Shown here: positions 49,538 to 59,841 of the stretch, one piece after another | Position numbering within the stretch: the stretch's first letter is position 1 | How the letters are laid out: every line of letters begins with the position of its first letter | NCBI GenBank assembly: GCA_031272985.1 | Contig: JAISSU010000010.1 | Coordinates: 1 to 64,000, forward strand | DNA length: 64,000 bases | Direction: 5' to 3' | Origin: Lachnospiraceae bacterium | Lineage (GTDB): Bacteria > Bacillota > Clostridia > Lachnospirales > Lachnospiraceae | Made by a program: the position numbers and the translations under genes | The notes under the pieces: model-generated | Databases searched by the model: none | Told to the model about the DNA's origin: nothing | The model's input: the letters and a program-made list of their open reading frames with translations, nothing else

Positions 49538-52461
49538 AATCTAAACACAGCTTTGATGTAATAATCATAGGCGGGGGCGCCATAGGAAGCGCAATCGCCT
49601 ATTTGTTAAGTGCTTATGATATAGAAATTGCTGTCATCGAAAAAGAGCCGGACGCCGCTTGCGGCACGAGCGGCAGAAACAGTGCTGTCGTACACGCGGG
49701 TTTTAATAACCGCGTCGGTTCACTAATGGCCAAGCTTTGCGTAAAGGGCAATAAAGAATTTGAAAACCTTGCCAAAACACTGGACGTGCCCTATAAAAAG
49801 ACGGGTAAGCTCGTGGTAGGCTACAATAATGAGGATAAGGAAATAATAAAGCGCCTGATTGACGTGGGAGAGAAGAACGGATGCGTTGGTCTTCGTTTAA
49901 TCGGAAAAGATGAAATACAATCTCTGGAGCCGCAGATTTCCGCGCAGTGGGCAATGTTATCGCCTAATACCGCTATTATCAATCCTTTCACATATAACAT
50001 TCACCTTGCCGAGGCTGCGGTGAAAAATGGGATAACTTACTTGCTTAATCATGAAGTAGACAGCATTGAGAACAACAATGGTTCTTTTACAATTTACACA
50101 AAAGGAGGGCACTTCACCTGCAAAGTCCTTATTAATGCCGCCGGATTGTTTTCTGATAAAATCAGTGCGATGGCAGGTGATGACCGCTATAAGATTTATC
50201 CCTGCAGAGGAGAATATTATTTATTAGATAAAATACCTTGCGATTTTCTAAAAAGACCTGTGTATCCCGTCCCGCGCCCAGGCGTAGGAGGCTTAGGTGT
50301 ACATCTGACGCCTACGACAGATGGTAATCTATTGATTGGGCCATCCGCCGAATATATCAAAGAAAGAGAAGACGTGGCGACCACTGCGCAGGTTTTAAAA
50401 CAGCTTGAATTTGAGGCAAAGGAATTGATGCCCACATTGGATATGAGTATGGTAATAGGAGCATATGCGGGTATTCGAACAAAATTAGTGGCTAAGGGAG
50501 AGGAAAATTACGGGGACTTTATTATTGAAGAAAGCCCGCTTGTAAAAAATCTGATCCACCTTATTGGTATCGAATCGCCGGGACTTACCGCGTCCATGCC
50601 GATAGCGAAAATGGTTTTGGACATCGTTCAATCCCGCATTCAATTAAGAAAAAAAGCGGACTTCGTAGAGGGTTACAAAGGCATCATAAGCTTTAATGAG
50701 TTAACGGATACGGAAAAATCAAAGTTTATTAAAGAAAACCCCGATTACGGTGAGGTGATTTGCCGCTGCGAAACTGTGACCAAGGCCCAGATAAAGGCAG
50801 CCATCGAAAATCCGCTCGGTGCCAAGAGCATTCGTTCCATAAAGAATCGGGTGCGCTCTACAATGGGACGCTGTAACGGTGGTTACTGCCTGCCGCATAT
50901 CATCCGGATTCTCCATGATGAATACGGAATGGATTACCAAGATATCTGTCTGCGTCATGCGGGAGATTTGCCATATCCGGGATGTCTGAAAATCGCAAGA
51001 AATTATAACTTTCATCGAAAAACCGGGATTTGCGTCCATCTAAGCGAGGAGAATTTGCCGACCCAAGATATAATGACGAAGGCATATTTCGACATAGTGA
51101 TAATCGGGGCAGGCCCCGCAGGTCTTTCTGCCGCTAAAAGAGCTTGTGAAAAAGGGGCAAAGCGCATTCTATTATTGGAGAGAAACGCCCAAGCCGGAGG
51201 CATCCTGCAGCAATGCATCCACGATGGTTTCGGACTTGAGAGGTTTTCGGAAAGCCTGACAGGACCTGAATATGCTTACCGCTTCTTTTCTGTTTTAGAT
51301 AATCCGTCTGTTACTTTTATGCCAAACGCAATGGTACTTCAAATTAATCCGGATTTGACCGTAAAGTACTCCGACGCAGATGGTTTACACGAAGTCTTAG
51401 CCGGCGCGGTTATTCTCGCTGTTGGTTGCCGTGAGAGAACGAGAGGCGCAATTAAAATAGCCGGAACCAGGCCCGCGGGAGTCTTTACGGCAGGCGTAGT
51501 ACAAAGGCTAATCAATATTGATAATGTTAATGTCGGCACACGCGCCGTAATCTTAGGAAGCGGCGATGTCGGGCTGATAATGGCGAGGCGCCTTACTTTA
51601 GAAGGCGTAAAAGTTGAGTGTGTATTGGAAAAGCTGCCCTATTGCAGCGGATTGGCGCGAAACGTCCGCCAATGTTTGGATGAATTCGGGATACCTCTTT
51701 ATCTTTCCGAAACAGTAATAGAGATTATTGGCGAACAGCATTTAACAGCGGTAAAATCGGCAAAAGTGGATGAAAACGGAGAGGTCATAGAGGGGACAGA
51801 AAAGATAATTCCCTGCGATACATTAGTACTTTCAGTCGGATTGATTCCCGAAAATGAGCTCGCAAAAGCCTGCGGGATTATTCTTGATCCTAAAATCGGA
51901 GGAGCAAAAGTAAATTCATATTATATGACAAGCGTAAAGGGGATATTCTCGTGTGGAAATGGATTGCATGTCCACGATTTAGTCGATAAAGTCTCCACAG
52001 AGGCCGAAAAAGCCGCCGACGGAGCAATGCTGTTTTTAGAAAAACCCCAAAAGGTCTGCGAAGACACCGGCTACATAACTAACCTTGTCACCGATGGAAA
52101 CGTTAAAGCAAAGAATTATGATGAAACATTTATTCTCTGCACTTCCTGCCCCAAAGGTTGTCTTTTAAAACCTGTTACTAAAAACGGCAAAATTGAAATA
52201 ATCGGAGCCTCCTGTCCTCGCGGCATTGAGTTTGGTCTTTCCGAACTTAAGAATCCGAAGCGTTTTCTTACGACGACCATTCGCCTAAATGGCGGAAACT
52301 ATCCTTTGGTTTCAATTAGAAGCGCAAAGCCGGTCCCGAGAGACGATATTGCGCCCTTGGTGAATAAACTAAGGGACATTGAACTGTCAATGCCCCTTAA
52401 ATGCGGTGAAACTAAAATTCTTGCGGGTGTTGAGATGATTATTACCGGATATGCCTTTTAG
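49507..52461 (+). CDS. Fused flavoprotein: GlpA-like dehydrogenase + BFD + FAD/NAD oxidoreductase + DUF1667
   Basis: A 984-residue protein joining what are usually three genes in clostridia. Residues about 15-390: DAO/GlpA-like FAD domain (VIIIGGGAIGSAIAYLLS). About 415-500: BFD-type [2Fe-2S] domain (ICRCETVTKAQ ... CNGGYCLP). About 520-860: pyridine nucleotide-disulfide oxidoreductase (IVIIGAGPAGLSAAKRA, VILGSGDVGLIMAR). About 875-984: DUF1667 with CTSCPKGC and a later SCPRGIEFG cysteine. It probably oxidises glycerol-3-phosphate or a related hydroxy acid. Its start overlaps the glycohydrolase by 31 bases. I see no stop or frameshift at the junctions. Confidence 0.88.
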   Translation: MGYSVESQDLKSKHSFDVIIIGGGAIGSAIAYLLSAYDIEIAVIEKEPDAACGTSGRNSAVVHAGFNNRVGSLMAKLCVKGNKEFENLAKTLDVPYKKTGKLVVGYNNEDKEIIKRLIDVGEKNGCVGLRLIGKDEIQSLEPQISAQWAMLSPNTAIINPFTYNIHLAEAAVKNGITYLLNHEVDSIENNNGSFTIYTKGGHFTCKVLINAAGLFSDKISAMAGDDRYKIYPCRGEYYLLDKIPCDFLKRPVYPVPRPGVGGLGVHLTPTTDGNLLIGPSAEYIKEREDVATTAQVLKQLEFEAKELMPTLDMSMVIGAYAGIRTKLVAKGEENYGDFIIEESPLVKNLIHLIGIESPGLTASMPIAKMVLDIVQSRIQLRKKADFVEGYKGIISFNELTDTEKSKFIKENPDYGEVICRCETVTKAQIKAAIENPLGAKSIRSIKNRVRSTMGRCNGGYCLPHIIRILHDEYGMDYQDICLRHAGDLPYPGCLKIARNYNFHRKTGICVHLSEENLPTQDIMTKAYFDIVIIGAGPAGLSAAKRACEKGAKRILLLERNAQAGGILQQCIHDGFGLERFSESLTGPEYAYRFFSVLDNPSVTFMPNAMVLQINPDLTVKYSDADGLHEVLAGAVILAVGCRERTRGAIKIAGTRPAGVFTAGVVQRLINIDNVNVGTRAVILGSGDVGLIMARRLTLEGVKVECVLEKLPYCSGLARNVRQCLDEFGIPLYLSETVIEIIGEQHLTAVKSAKVDENGEVIEGTEKIIPCDTLVLSVGLIPENELAKACGIILDPKIGGAKVNSYYMTSVKGIFSCGNGLHVHDLVDKVSTEAEKAADGAMLFLEKPQKVCEDTGYITNLVTDGNVKAKNYDETFILCTSCPKGCLLKPVTKNGKIEIIGASCPRGIEFGLSELKNPKRFLTTTIRLNGGNYPLVSIRSAKPVPRDDIAPLVNKLRDIELSMPLKCGETKILAGVEMIITGYAF

Positions 52462-53303
52462 TCCGCAGGCGTTGCGTCATAAAATTCATCCATAACTGCT
52501 TTGCGGATGCGCTCATATAGCTCGGGCGCTTTACCTCCCGCCGCTTTTCCATCCACTTCGTTTGCTCTTCGTATCAGGTTGCTCGAACTTGTGACGATAA
52601 TCTCCTGAGCATTATAGAGGTCGTCCAGAGTAAAGGCGGTCTCATTAACAGGAATTTCAAGCTTTTTGCATAAATCAATCATGTGAGCCTTAGCGATACC
52701 AGGAAGAATCTGATTGTCATTGGGATGAGTCCTTAAAGTATTGTCCTTAATAATGCTTACATTACTGTAGGCGCATTCGGTGACGATTCCGCCCGGACGG
52801 TAGAATACGGTTTCGTTGACCTTTGCCTCTACCGCCTTTTGCGCGGCCATGACCGACGGAATTAGGTTGAGAGTCTTTATATTGCAGTGGAAAAATCTGG
52901 TATCTTCCGTGGTGATGAGTTTAATAGGTGTCAGCCCGTCTTCGATTTCATCGGGCTTTATGAGCAGCCATAGATTTCCTGCTCCTTCGGTGAATGCGTG
53001 ATTGCGGATTCCGGTACCGCGGGTTACCTGATAGTAGACGAAATTATTTCCGGTGTCTACTTTTCGAACCATTTCCTCAAGGAGGGCTTTCAATTCCTCT
53101 TTTGTGACAGGCATCTTGATCTTTAAGAGCCCCGCACTGTTAAAAAAACGATCGAGGTGGTCGTCAATCGCAAAAAGCTTGTAATTGCGTGACGGACTCG
53201 CATCGTACGCACCGTCGCCGAAATAGCATGCACGGTCGTTCATAGGAATTGACATCTCTTCCAATTCGGCGTATTTCCCATTGTAATAGCCTAATGTCTT
53301 CAT
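52458..53303 (-). CDS. dat: D-amino acid transaminase (class IV aminotransferase)
   Basis: A 281-residue PLP enzyme. The PLP lysine lies in CNIKTLNLIPSVMAAQKA; QVTRGTGIRNHAF carries the D-amino acid carboxylate-binding RxH pattern of Dat. It starts MKTLGYYNGKYAELEEM. It makes D-amino acids such as D-alanine or D-glutamate for the wall, or degrades them. AAAAGGAG precedes the ATG. It is convergent with the fused flavoprotein, overlapping by 4 bases, and divergent from hrcA. Confidence 0.88.
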   Translation of the reverse strand: MKTLGYYNGKYAELEEMSIPMNDRACYFGDGAYDASPSRNYKLFAIDDHLDRFFNSAGLLKIKMPVTKEELKALLEEMVRKVDTGNNFVYYQVTRGTGIRNHAFTEGAGNLWLLIKPDEIEDGLTPIKLITTEDTRFFHCNIKTLNLIPSVMAAQKAVEAKVNETVFYRPGGIVTECAYSNVSIIKDNTLRTHPNDNQILPGIAKAHMIDLCKKLEIPVNETAFTLDDLYNAQEIIVTSSSNLIRRANEVDGKAAGGKAPELYERIRKAVMDEFYDATPAD

Positions 53304-53354
53304 GATGGTCTCCTTTTAATATTTTATTGTGATTATGGATTTCTTACAAAGAAG

Positions 53355-53383
53355 ATTATACAGGAAATTTCACTTATTTTCAA
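53355..53383 (-). promoter_or_regulatory. Promoter of the D-amino acid transaminase gene
   Basis: On the minus strand TTGAAA (53383-53378), a 17-base spacer and TATAAT (53360-53355). Confidence 0.7.
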
Positions 53384-53391
53384 AATTATTA

Positions 53392-53420
53392 TTGACATTC
53401 TTTTCAGGCAGTGTTACATT
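53392..53420 (+). promoter_or_regulatory. Promoter of the hrcA-grpE-dnaK-dnaJ operon
   Basis: TTGACA (53392-53397), a 17-base spacer and TACATT (53415-53420). The CIRCE operator begins 14 bases after it, around the expected start of transcription. Confidence 0.75.
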
Positions 53421-53433
53421 ATGTCTAAAGGTG

Positions 53434-53460
53434 TTAGCACTCGCGACCTATGAGTGCTAA
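53434..53460. promoter_or_regulatory. CIRCE operator
   Basis: Perfect TTAGCACTC (53434-53442), a 9-base spacer and GAGTGCTAA (53452-53460). This is the HrcA binding site; HrcA bound here blocks the heat-shock operon until unfolded protein titrates GroE. Confidence 0.97.
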
Positions 53461-53504
53461 TAACCCAAAAAAACACTAAAGAATTTTGAGCTTGGGAGGC
53501 AGCA

Positions 53505-54563
53505 ATGATAGCGGATTACGGTTTGAGCGACCGGAAATTAAAAATATTAAAAGCAATTATCCGCAATTATTTAGAATCGGGTGAACCGGTAGGCTCCCGT
53601 ACCATTTCGAAGTTTACGGATTTGAATTTAAGCTCGGCCACCATTAGAAATGAGATGGTGGATTTGGAAGAAATGGGATACATCCTTTCGCCGCATACTT
53701 CGGCAGGGAGGATTCCTTCGGACAAAGGCTATCGCTTTTATGTCGATATGCTGATGGAGGAAAAAGAGCACGAGCTGAATGAATTACAGGAGAAGATGCT
53801 TGATAAAGCCGATAAAATGGATCAGCTGTTAAAGCAAGCGGCGAAGGTACTCGCGACCAGTACTAATTACGCTACCATGGTTTCTACTCCTATGAATTCG
53901 GCAAATAGGATTAAATTCATCCAATTGACGCAGGTCGATGAGGAACAGGTTATCGCGGTCATAGTGCTTGGTGGAAATGTTATTAAAAATAAGATAATAT
54001 ATGTCCCCGAGCCGCTGGATAATGAAAACCTTTTAAAGCTGAATATGCTCCTTAATACCACCCTTTCCGGGATGTCAATTGAGAGCATCAGCCTTGGGCT
54101 TATAGCTAAGTTAAAAGAGCAGGCGGGCATGCATGGTGAGGTCATAGGACATGTATTGGACGCGGTAGCGGACGCAATAGTCTTAGATGATGATATGCAG
54201 ATTTACACGAGCGGGACGACGAATATTTTTAAATATCCGGAGCTTAGGGATAAACAGAGCGCCCAGGAAATAATAAATGCTTTTGAGGAAAAACAACAAT
54301 TAACAGATTTGGTCACCCAGACACTCTCTAATGAAGAGAATACGGGGATTCAGGTTTATATAGGAGACGAAAGCCCTGTTCAGACGATGCGGGATTGCTC
54401 TGTGGTCACTGCCACTTATGAGCTCGGTGAGGGAATGAAAGGAACGATAGGTATTATCGGACCGAAAAGAATGGATTATGAGCACGTCCTTAGGTCCTTA
54501 AAGCGCTTGCAAAGCGAATTGGATCATATGTTTACAAAAAGCGACGCCGGAAAGGAGGGTTAA
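53505..54563 (+). CDS. hrcA: Heat-inducible transcription repressor HrcA
   Basis: A 352-residue repressor. The winged-helix N-terminus has YLESGEPVGSRTISKF and LSSATIRNEMVDLEEMGY, ending HTSAGRIPSDKGYRFYVD, all HrcA hallmarks. First gene of the operon, 44 bases after CIRCE, with GGGAGG before its ATG. It binds CIRCE as a dimer. Confidence 0.97.
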   Translation: MIADYGLSDRKLKILKAIIRNYLESGEPVGSRTISKFTDLNLSSATIRNEMVDLEEMGYILSPHTSAGRIPSDKGYRFYVDMLMEEKEHELNELQEKMLDKADKMDQLLKQAAKVLATSTNYATMVSTPMNSANRIKFIQLTQVDEEQVIAVIVLGGNVIKNKIIYVPEPLDNENLLKLNMLLNTTLSGMSIESISLGLIAKLKEQAGMHGEVIGHVLDAVADAIVLDDDMQIYTSGTTNIFKYPELRDKQSAQEIINAFEEKQQLTDLVTQTLSNEENTGIQVYIGDESPVQTMRDCSVVTATYELGEGMKGTIGIIGPKRMDYEHVLRSLKRLQSELDHMFTKSDAGKEG

Positions 54564-54566
54564 ACG

Positions 54567-55280
54567 ATGGGGACGGATAACGAGCCAAAAACACAGGAGG
54601 AAAGAGTTTCGGAGGCTGTGAAAGCCGCGAAAGAAGCGGCTAAAGAAGAGACTAAAGATAAAGAACTAAACTCAGAAACTGAAGATGAAGTAGTTATGGA
54701 AGAAACAATAAAAGAAGAGACAGAAAACAGAGAAACAGACAATGAAGAACCGGTAAACGAAGAAGCAAAGCAAGAAGAAACACTTAAGGAAGGTTCGCAG
54801 GAAGAGGAGGCAGGAAAAGTAAAGAAATTCGGAAAAAAAGTTAAAAAGGATAAGAAAGACGAAAAAATAGAAGACTTAACCGATAAACTGGCACGCTCGA
54901 TGGCTGAATTCGATAATTTCCGAAAACGAACCGAGAAAGAAAAGTCACAGATGTATGAAATTGGCGCAAAAAGTGTTATTGAGAAGATATTGCCTATAGT
55001 TGATAATTTCGAAAGAGGACTTGAGGCGGTTAAAGATTCCGAAGACCCGTTTGCGGCCGGCATGGAAAAGATTTATAAGCAATTGATGACTTCTTTGGAA
55101 GAACTGGGTGTAAAGCCAATTGAAGCGGTAGGAGGAGAGTTTAATCCGGATTTCCATAATGCGGTTATGCATGTTGAGGATGAGAACTACGGCGAGAATA
55201 TGGTAGCCGAGGAATTCCAAAAAGGATATATGTACCGCGATATGGTGGTACGCCACAGTATGGTCAAGGTTGCTAATTGA
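54567..55280 (+). CDS. grpE: Nucleotide exchange factor GrpE
   Basis: A 237-residue DnaK co-chaperone. The first about 95 residues form a long, very acidic Glu/Lys-rich low-complexity segment, longer than in most GrpE. The coiled coil and beta domain follow, with AEFDNFRKRTEKEK and the signature region VGGEFNPDFHNAVMHVED. It catalyses ADP release from DnaK. It starts 3 bases after hrcA behind AAAGGAGGG. Confidence 0.96.
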   Translation: MGTDNEPKTQEERVSEAVKAAKEAAKEETKDKELNSETEDEVVMEETIKEETENRETDNEEPVNEEAKQEETLKEGSQEEEAGKVKKFGKKVKKDKKDEKIEDLTDKLARSMAEFDNFRKRTEKEKSQMYEIGAKSVIEKILPIVDNFERGLEAVKDSEDPFAAGMEKIYKQLMTSLEELGVKPIEAVGGEFNPDFHNAVMHVEDENYGENMVAEEFQKGYMYRDMVVRHSMVKVAN

Positions 55281-55312
55281 TAATAATTAATAAGACATTT
55301 AACTAATATTGA

Positions 55313-57226
<1,914 letters not shown>

Positions 57227-57258
57227 ATTAGTAATATTAAAAATAATAAGAAACCGCG

Positions 57259-57290
57259 CATCAGTGGGAGGTTAAAAGCTCCCGCTGATG
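57259..57290 (+). promoter_or_regulatory. Intercistronic hairpin between dnaK and dnaJ
   Basis: CATCAGTGGGAG (57259-57270) pairs with CTCCCGCTGATG (57279-57290), 12 pairs including one G-T wobble, around an 8-base loop. Flanking CGCG/GCGCG could extend it. No T-run follows, so it is more likely an mRNA processing or stability element than a terminator. Confidence 0.65.
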
Positions 57291-57316
57291 TAGCGCGTAA
57301 AAGAAGGATGTAAACG

Positions 57317-58468
57317 ATGGCAGACGCAAAAAGAGATTATTATGAGGTTCTCGGCGTAGCAAAAGATGTCGATGAAGCCACCCTGAAAAAAGCATATCGC
57401 AATGTGGCGAAGAAATACCATCCGGATATGAATCCCGGAGATGCCGAAGCGGAGAAAAAATTTAAGGAGGCTTCGGAGGCCTACGCCGTACTTTCGGATC
57501 CCGAAAAGCGCCGCCAGTATGATCAGTTTGGTCACGCGGCTTTCGATCCGTCATCAGGAGGAGCGGGAGGTTTCGGAGGTTTTGATTTCTCCGGCGTGGA
57601 TTTCAGTGATATTTTCGGAGATATATTTGGGGATCTGTTCGGGGGCGGAGGCAGACGCACCCGTGGTCAGGGTCCCAGAAAAGGTGCGAGCATACAGAGG
57701 AATATCAGGATTTCATTTGAGGAAGCGATTTTCGGCTGTGAAAAGGAATTAGAACTGGTCTTAAAAGATCCCTGTCCGAAATGCGCCGGCACGGGCGCAA
57801 AGCCGGGGACTAAACCCGAGACCTGTACGAAATGCGGCGGCAAAGGGCAGGTCGTCTATACTCAGCAGTCATTTTTCGGAACAGTCCAAAATGTCCAGAC
57901 CTGTCCCGATTGCCATGGAACAGGTCAGGTTATAAAGGAAAAATGCCCGGATTGCAGCGGCACCGGATATATTGCCACTAAGAAGAAAATATCGGTCACT
58001 ATTCCGGCGGGTATTGATGATGGTCAGTCGGTTAGGATTCGCGAAAAAGGTGAGCCCGGCATAAACGGCGGTGCGAGAGGAGATTTACTCGTAGGAGTAA
58101 TAGTTTCGCGTCACCCGATTTTCCAGCGACAGGATGTACATATATTCTCGACGGTTCCGATTTCATTTGCGCAGGCGGCTTTAGGTGCTGAGATTAGAGT
58201 AAAAACTGTTGACGGAGAAGTACTCTATAATGTAAAATCGGGTACTAAGACTGACACTAAGGTTAGACTTAAAGGTAAAGGGGTTCCGTCGCTTCGTAAT
58301 CCGCAGCTTAGGGGCGATCATTATGTAACACTCGTAATTCAAACTCCCGAGAGATTAAGTTCGGAAGCGAAAGAAGCGCTTCGCCGATTTGACGAGCTTT
58401 GCGGGAATACGCTAAAACCGATAGATGGAACTGCGAAAACGGCCAAGGATAAAAAGAAAGGTTTCTGA
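57317..58468 (+). CDS. dnaJ: Chaperone DnaJ (Hsp40)
   Basis: A 383-residue type I DnaJ. J domain with [10 protein letters not shown] (HPD), a Gly/Phe-rich region, and four zinc-binding repeats ([32 protein letters not shown]), followed by the C-terminal substrate domains. It stimulates DnaK ATPase. Last heat-shock gene; smpB follows after 9 bases. Confidence 0.97.
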   Translation: MADAKRDYYEVLGVAKDVDEATLKKAYRNVAKKYHPDMNPGDAEAEKKFKEASEAYAVLSDPEKRRQYDQFGHAAFDPSSGGAGGFGGFDFSGVDFSDIFGDIFGDLFGGGGRRTRGQGPRKGASIQRNIRISFEEAIFGCEKELELVLKDPCPKCAGTGAKPGTKPETCTKCGGKGQVVYTQQSFFGTVQNVQTCPDCHGTGQVIKEKCPDCSGTGYIATKKKISVTIPAGIDDGQSVRIREKGEPGINGGARGDLLVGVIVSRHPIFQRQDVHIFSTVPISFAQAALGAEIRVKTVDGEVLYNVKSGTKTDTKVRLKGKGVPSLRNPQLRGDHYVTLVIQTPERLSSEAKEALRRFDELCGNTLKPIDGTAKTAKDKKKGF

Positions 58469-58477
58469 CGTACACCA

Positions 58478-58942
58478 ATGGGGAAGAGTACCGAAAAACT
58501 AATTGCAAATAATAAAAAAGCGTTTCACGATTTCTTTATTCTGGAAACCTTTGAGGCGGGCATTGCACTTGCGGGTACTGAGGTGAAGTCGCTTCGGGGT
58601 GGCAAATGCAGCATAAAAGAGGCTTACGTTCAGGTAAAGGATGGTGAGGCGCTCATTTTCGGTATGCACATCTCGCCATATGAAAAAGGAAATATTTTCA
58701 ATAAAGATCCCTTAAGAACCAGAAAGCTCCTCCTGCATAAAAGCGAAATAAATAAGCTAATCGGAAAAGTTCAGGAGAAGGGCATGTCTATAGTCCCGCT
58801 TCGTGTATATTTCAAAGGCAGCCTTATCAAAATCGAAATCGGCCTCGCTAAAGGTAAAAAGCTCTACGACAAACGTCAGGACATCGCAAAAAAGGACCAG
58901 AAACGAGAAGCCGACAGGGAATTTAAAGTAAAGAATCTATAG
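58478..58942 (+). CDS. smpB: SsrA-binding protein SmpB
   Basis: A 154-residue trans-translation factor. KKAFHDFFILETFEAGIAL, GTEVKSLRGGKCSIKEAYV and the C-terminal KLYDKRQDIAKKDQKRE (the helix that mimics the tRNA anticodon stem) are diagnostic. It is usually near ssrA, but no tmRNA is visible in this window. It is co-oriented with dnaJ and convergent with the gene at 58969. Confidence 0.97.
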   Translation: MGKSTEKLIANNKKAFHDFFILETFEAGIALAGTEVKSLRGGKCSIKEAYVQVKDGEALIFGMHISPYEKGNIFNKDPLRTRKLLLHKSEINKLIGKVQEKGMSIVPLRVYFKGSLIKIEIGLAKGKKLYDKRQDIAKKDQKREADREFKVKNL

Positions 58943-58968
58943 GCGATTGGTTATATCACGCGATTGCA

Positions 58969-59841
58969 TTAAGCAACCGTATTCCTAAGCACTCCGAGGC
59001 CTTCGATTTCTATTTCACAGACATCCCCGGATTTTAAGCATCTGTGCGGCGTAAACCCGGCTCCCACTCCTTGCGGAGTACCCGTTGCGATAATTGAACC
59101 GGCATCTAAAGTCATTCCTGAGGTCAGCTCACATATTATTTCTTCAATTGAATGAATAAGCCTATCGGTCGTAGAGGACTGACGGACTTCTCCGTTTACT
59201 CGTGAGCAGATTTTAAGTGCCGGAGGCAAAGAAAATTCGTCCGCGGTTACGATATAAGGACCATATGCCGTAAATCCATCTAAACTCTTTCCGAAATACC
59301 ATTGCTTATGGCTTACTTGTAAATCGCGCCCGCTTAAATCATTGAAGCAACAGAATCCGAATACATAGTCCCAGACATTTTCCGGCTTTACGTTTCTCGC
59401 GTTTTTTCCTATTATGACAGCGAGTTCCGCCTCATAGTCCAATCTGTCATTGATATCAAAGTGATTTTCAATCACCCCGTCAGGGCCAAGGGCATCGACG
59501 ACACGCTTTGAAAAGTAGATGGCTTCTTCGGATGGTCCCGCCGGATCAATATGAAAGCGTGCGGATTCCTCCACATGCTCACGATAATTAAGACCCAGGC
59601 AAAGTATGTCATGATGGGGACTCGGAATCGGAGCCAAAAGTGTGACACTATTAATCGGAATCCCGGCGGTGTTTTCAGCCTTTTTAAGGAGTTCTCTATC
59701 CGAATCCTTTTGATTGATAATGTAATTTAATACTGATAAATATGGCATATTAAGTGATCTGAAAGAATGAACACTTTTCAAGTCACGCGAGAGGATACCG
59801 CTATCTTGTTTTCCGTTATTAACCCACGTTGCAAATTTCAT
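58969..59841 (-). CDS. Fumarylacetoacetate hydrolase family protein
   Basis: A 290-residue FAH-fold protein. LCLGLNYREHVEES, YFSKRVVDALGPDG, the metal-binding YEAELAVIIG and GRDLQVSHKQWYFGKSLDGF are typical of fumarylpyruvate hydrolase or oxaloacetate decarboxylase-like members, which cleave 2-oxo acid C-C bonds. It overlaps the end of the activase gene by 23 bases, with GGAGA before its ATG, so the two are co-transcribed. Confidence 0.87.
   Translation of the reverse strand: MKFATWVNNGKQDSGILSRDLKSVHSFRSLNMPYLSVLNYIINQKDSDRELLKKAENTAGIPINSVTLLAPIPSPHHDILCLGLNYREHVEESARFHIDPAGPSEEAIYFSKRVVDALGPDGVIENHFDINDRLDYEAELAVIIGKNARNVKPENVWDYVFGFCCFNDLSGRDLQVSHKQWYFGKSLDGFTAYGPYIVTADEFSLPPALKICSRVNGEVRQSSTTDRLIHSIEEIICELTSGMTLDAGSIIATGTPQGVGAGFTPHRCLKSGDVCEIEIEGLGVLRNTVA

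Noticed and set aside
54560-55063. Ser-rich minus-strand reading frame opposite grpE
   Set aside because: Antisense shadow of the acidic Glu/Lys-rich GrpE N-terminus.
58943-58968. tmRNA gene next to smpB
   Set aside because: Only 26 bases separate smpB from the next gene and the 9 bases before it are also too short.
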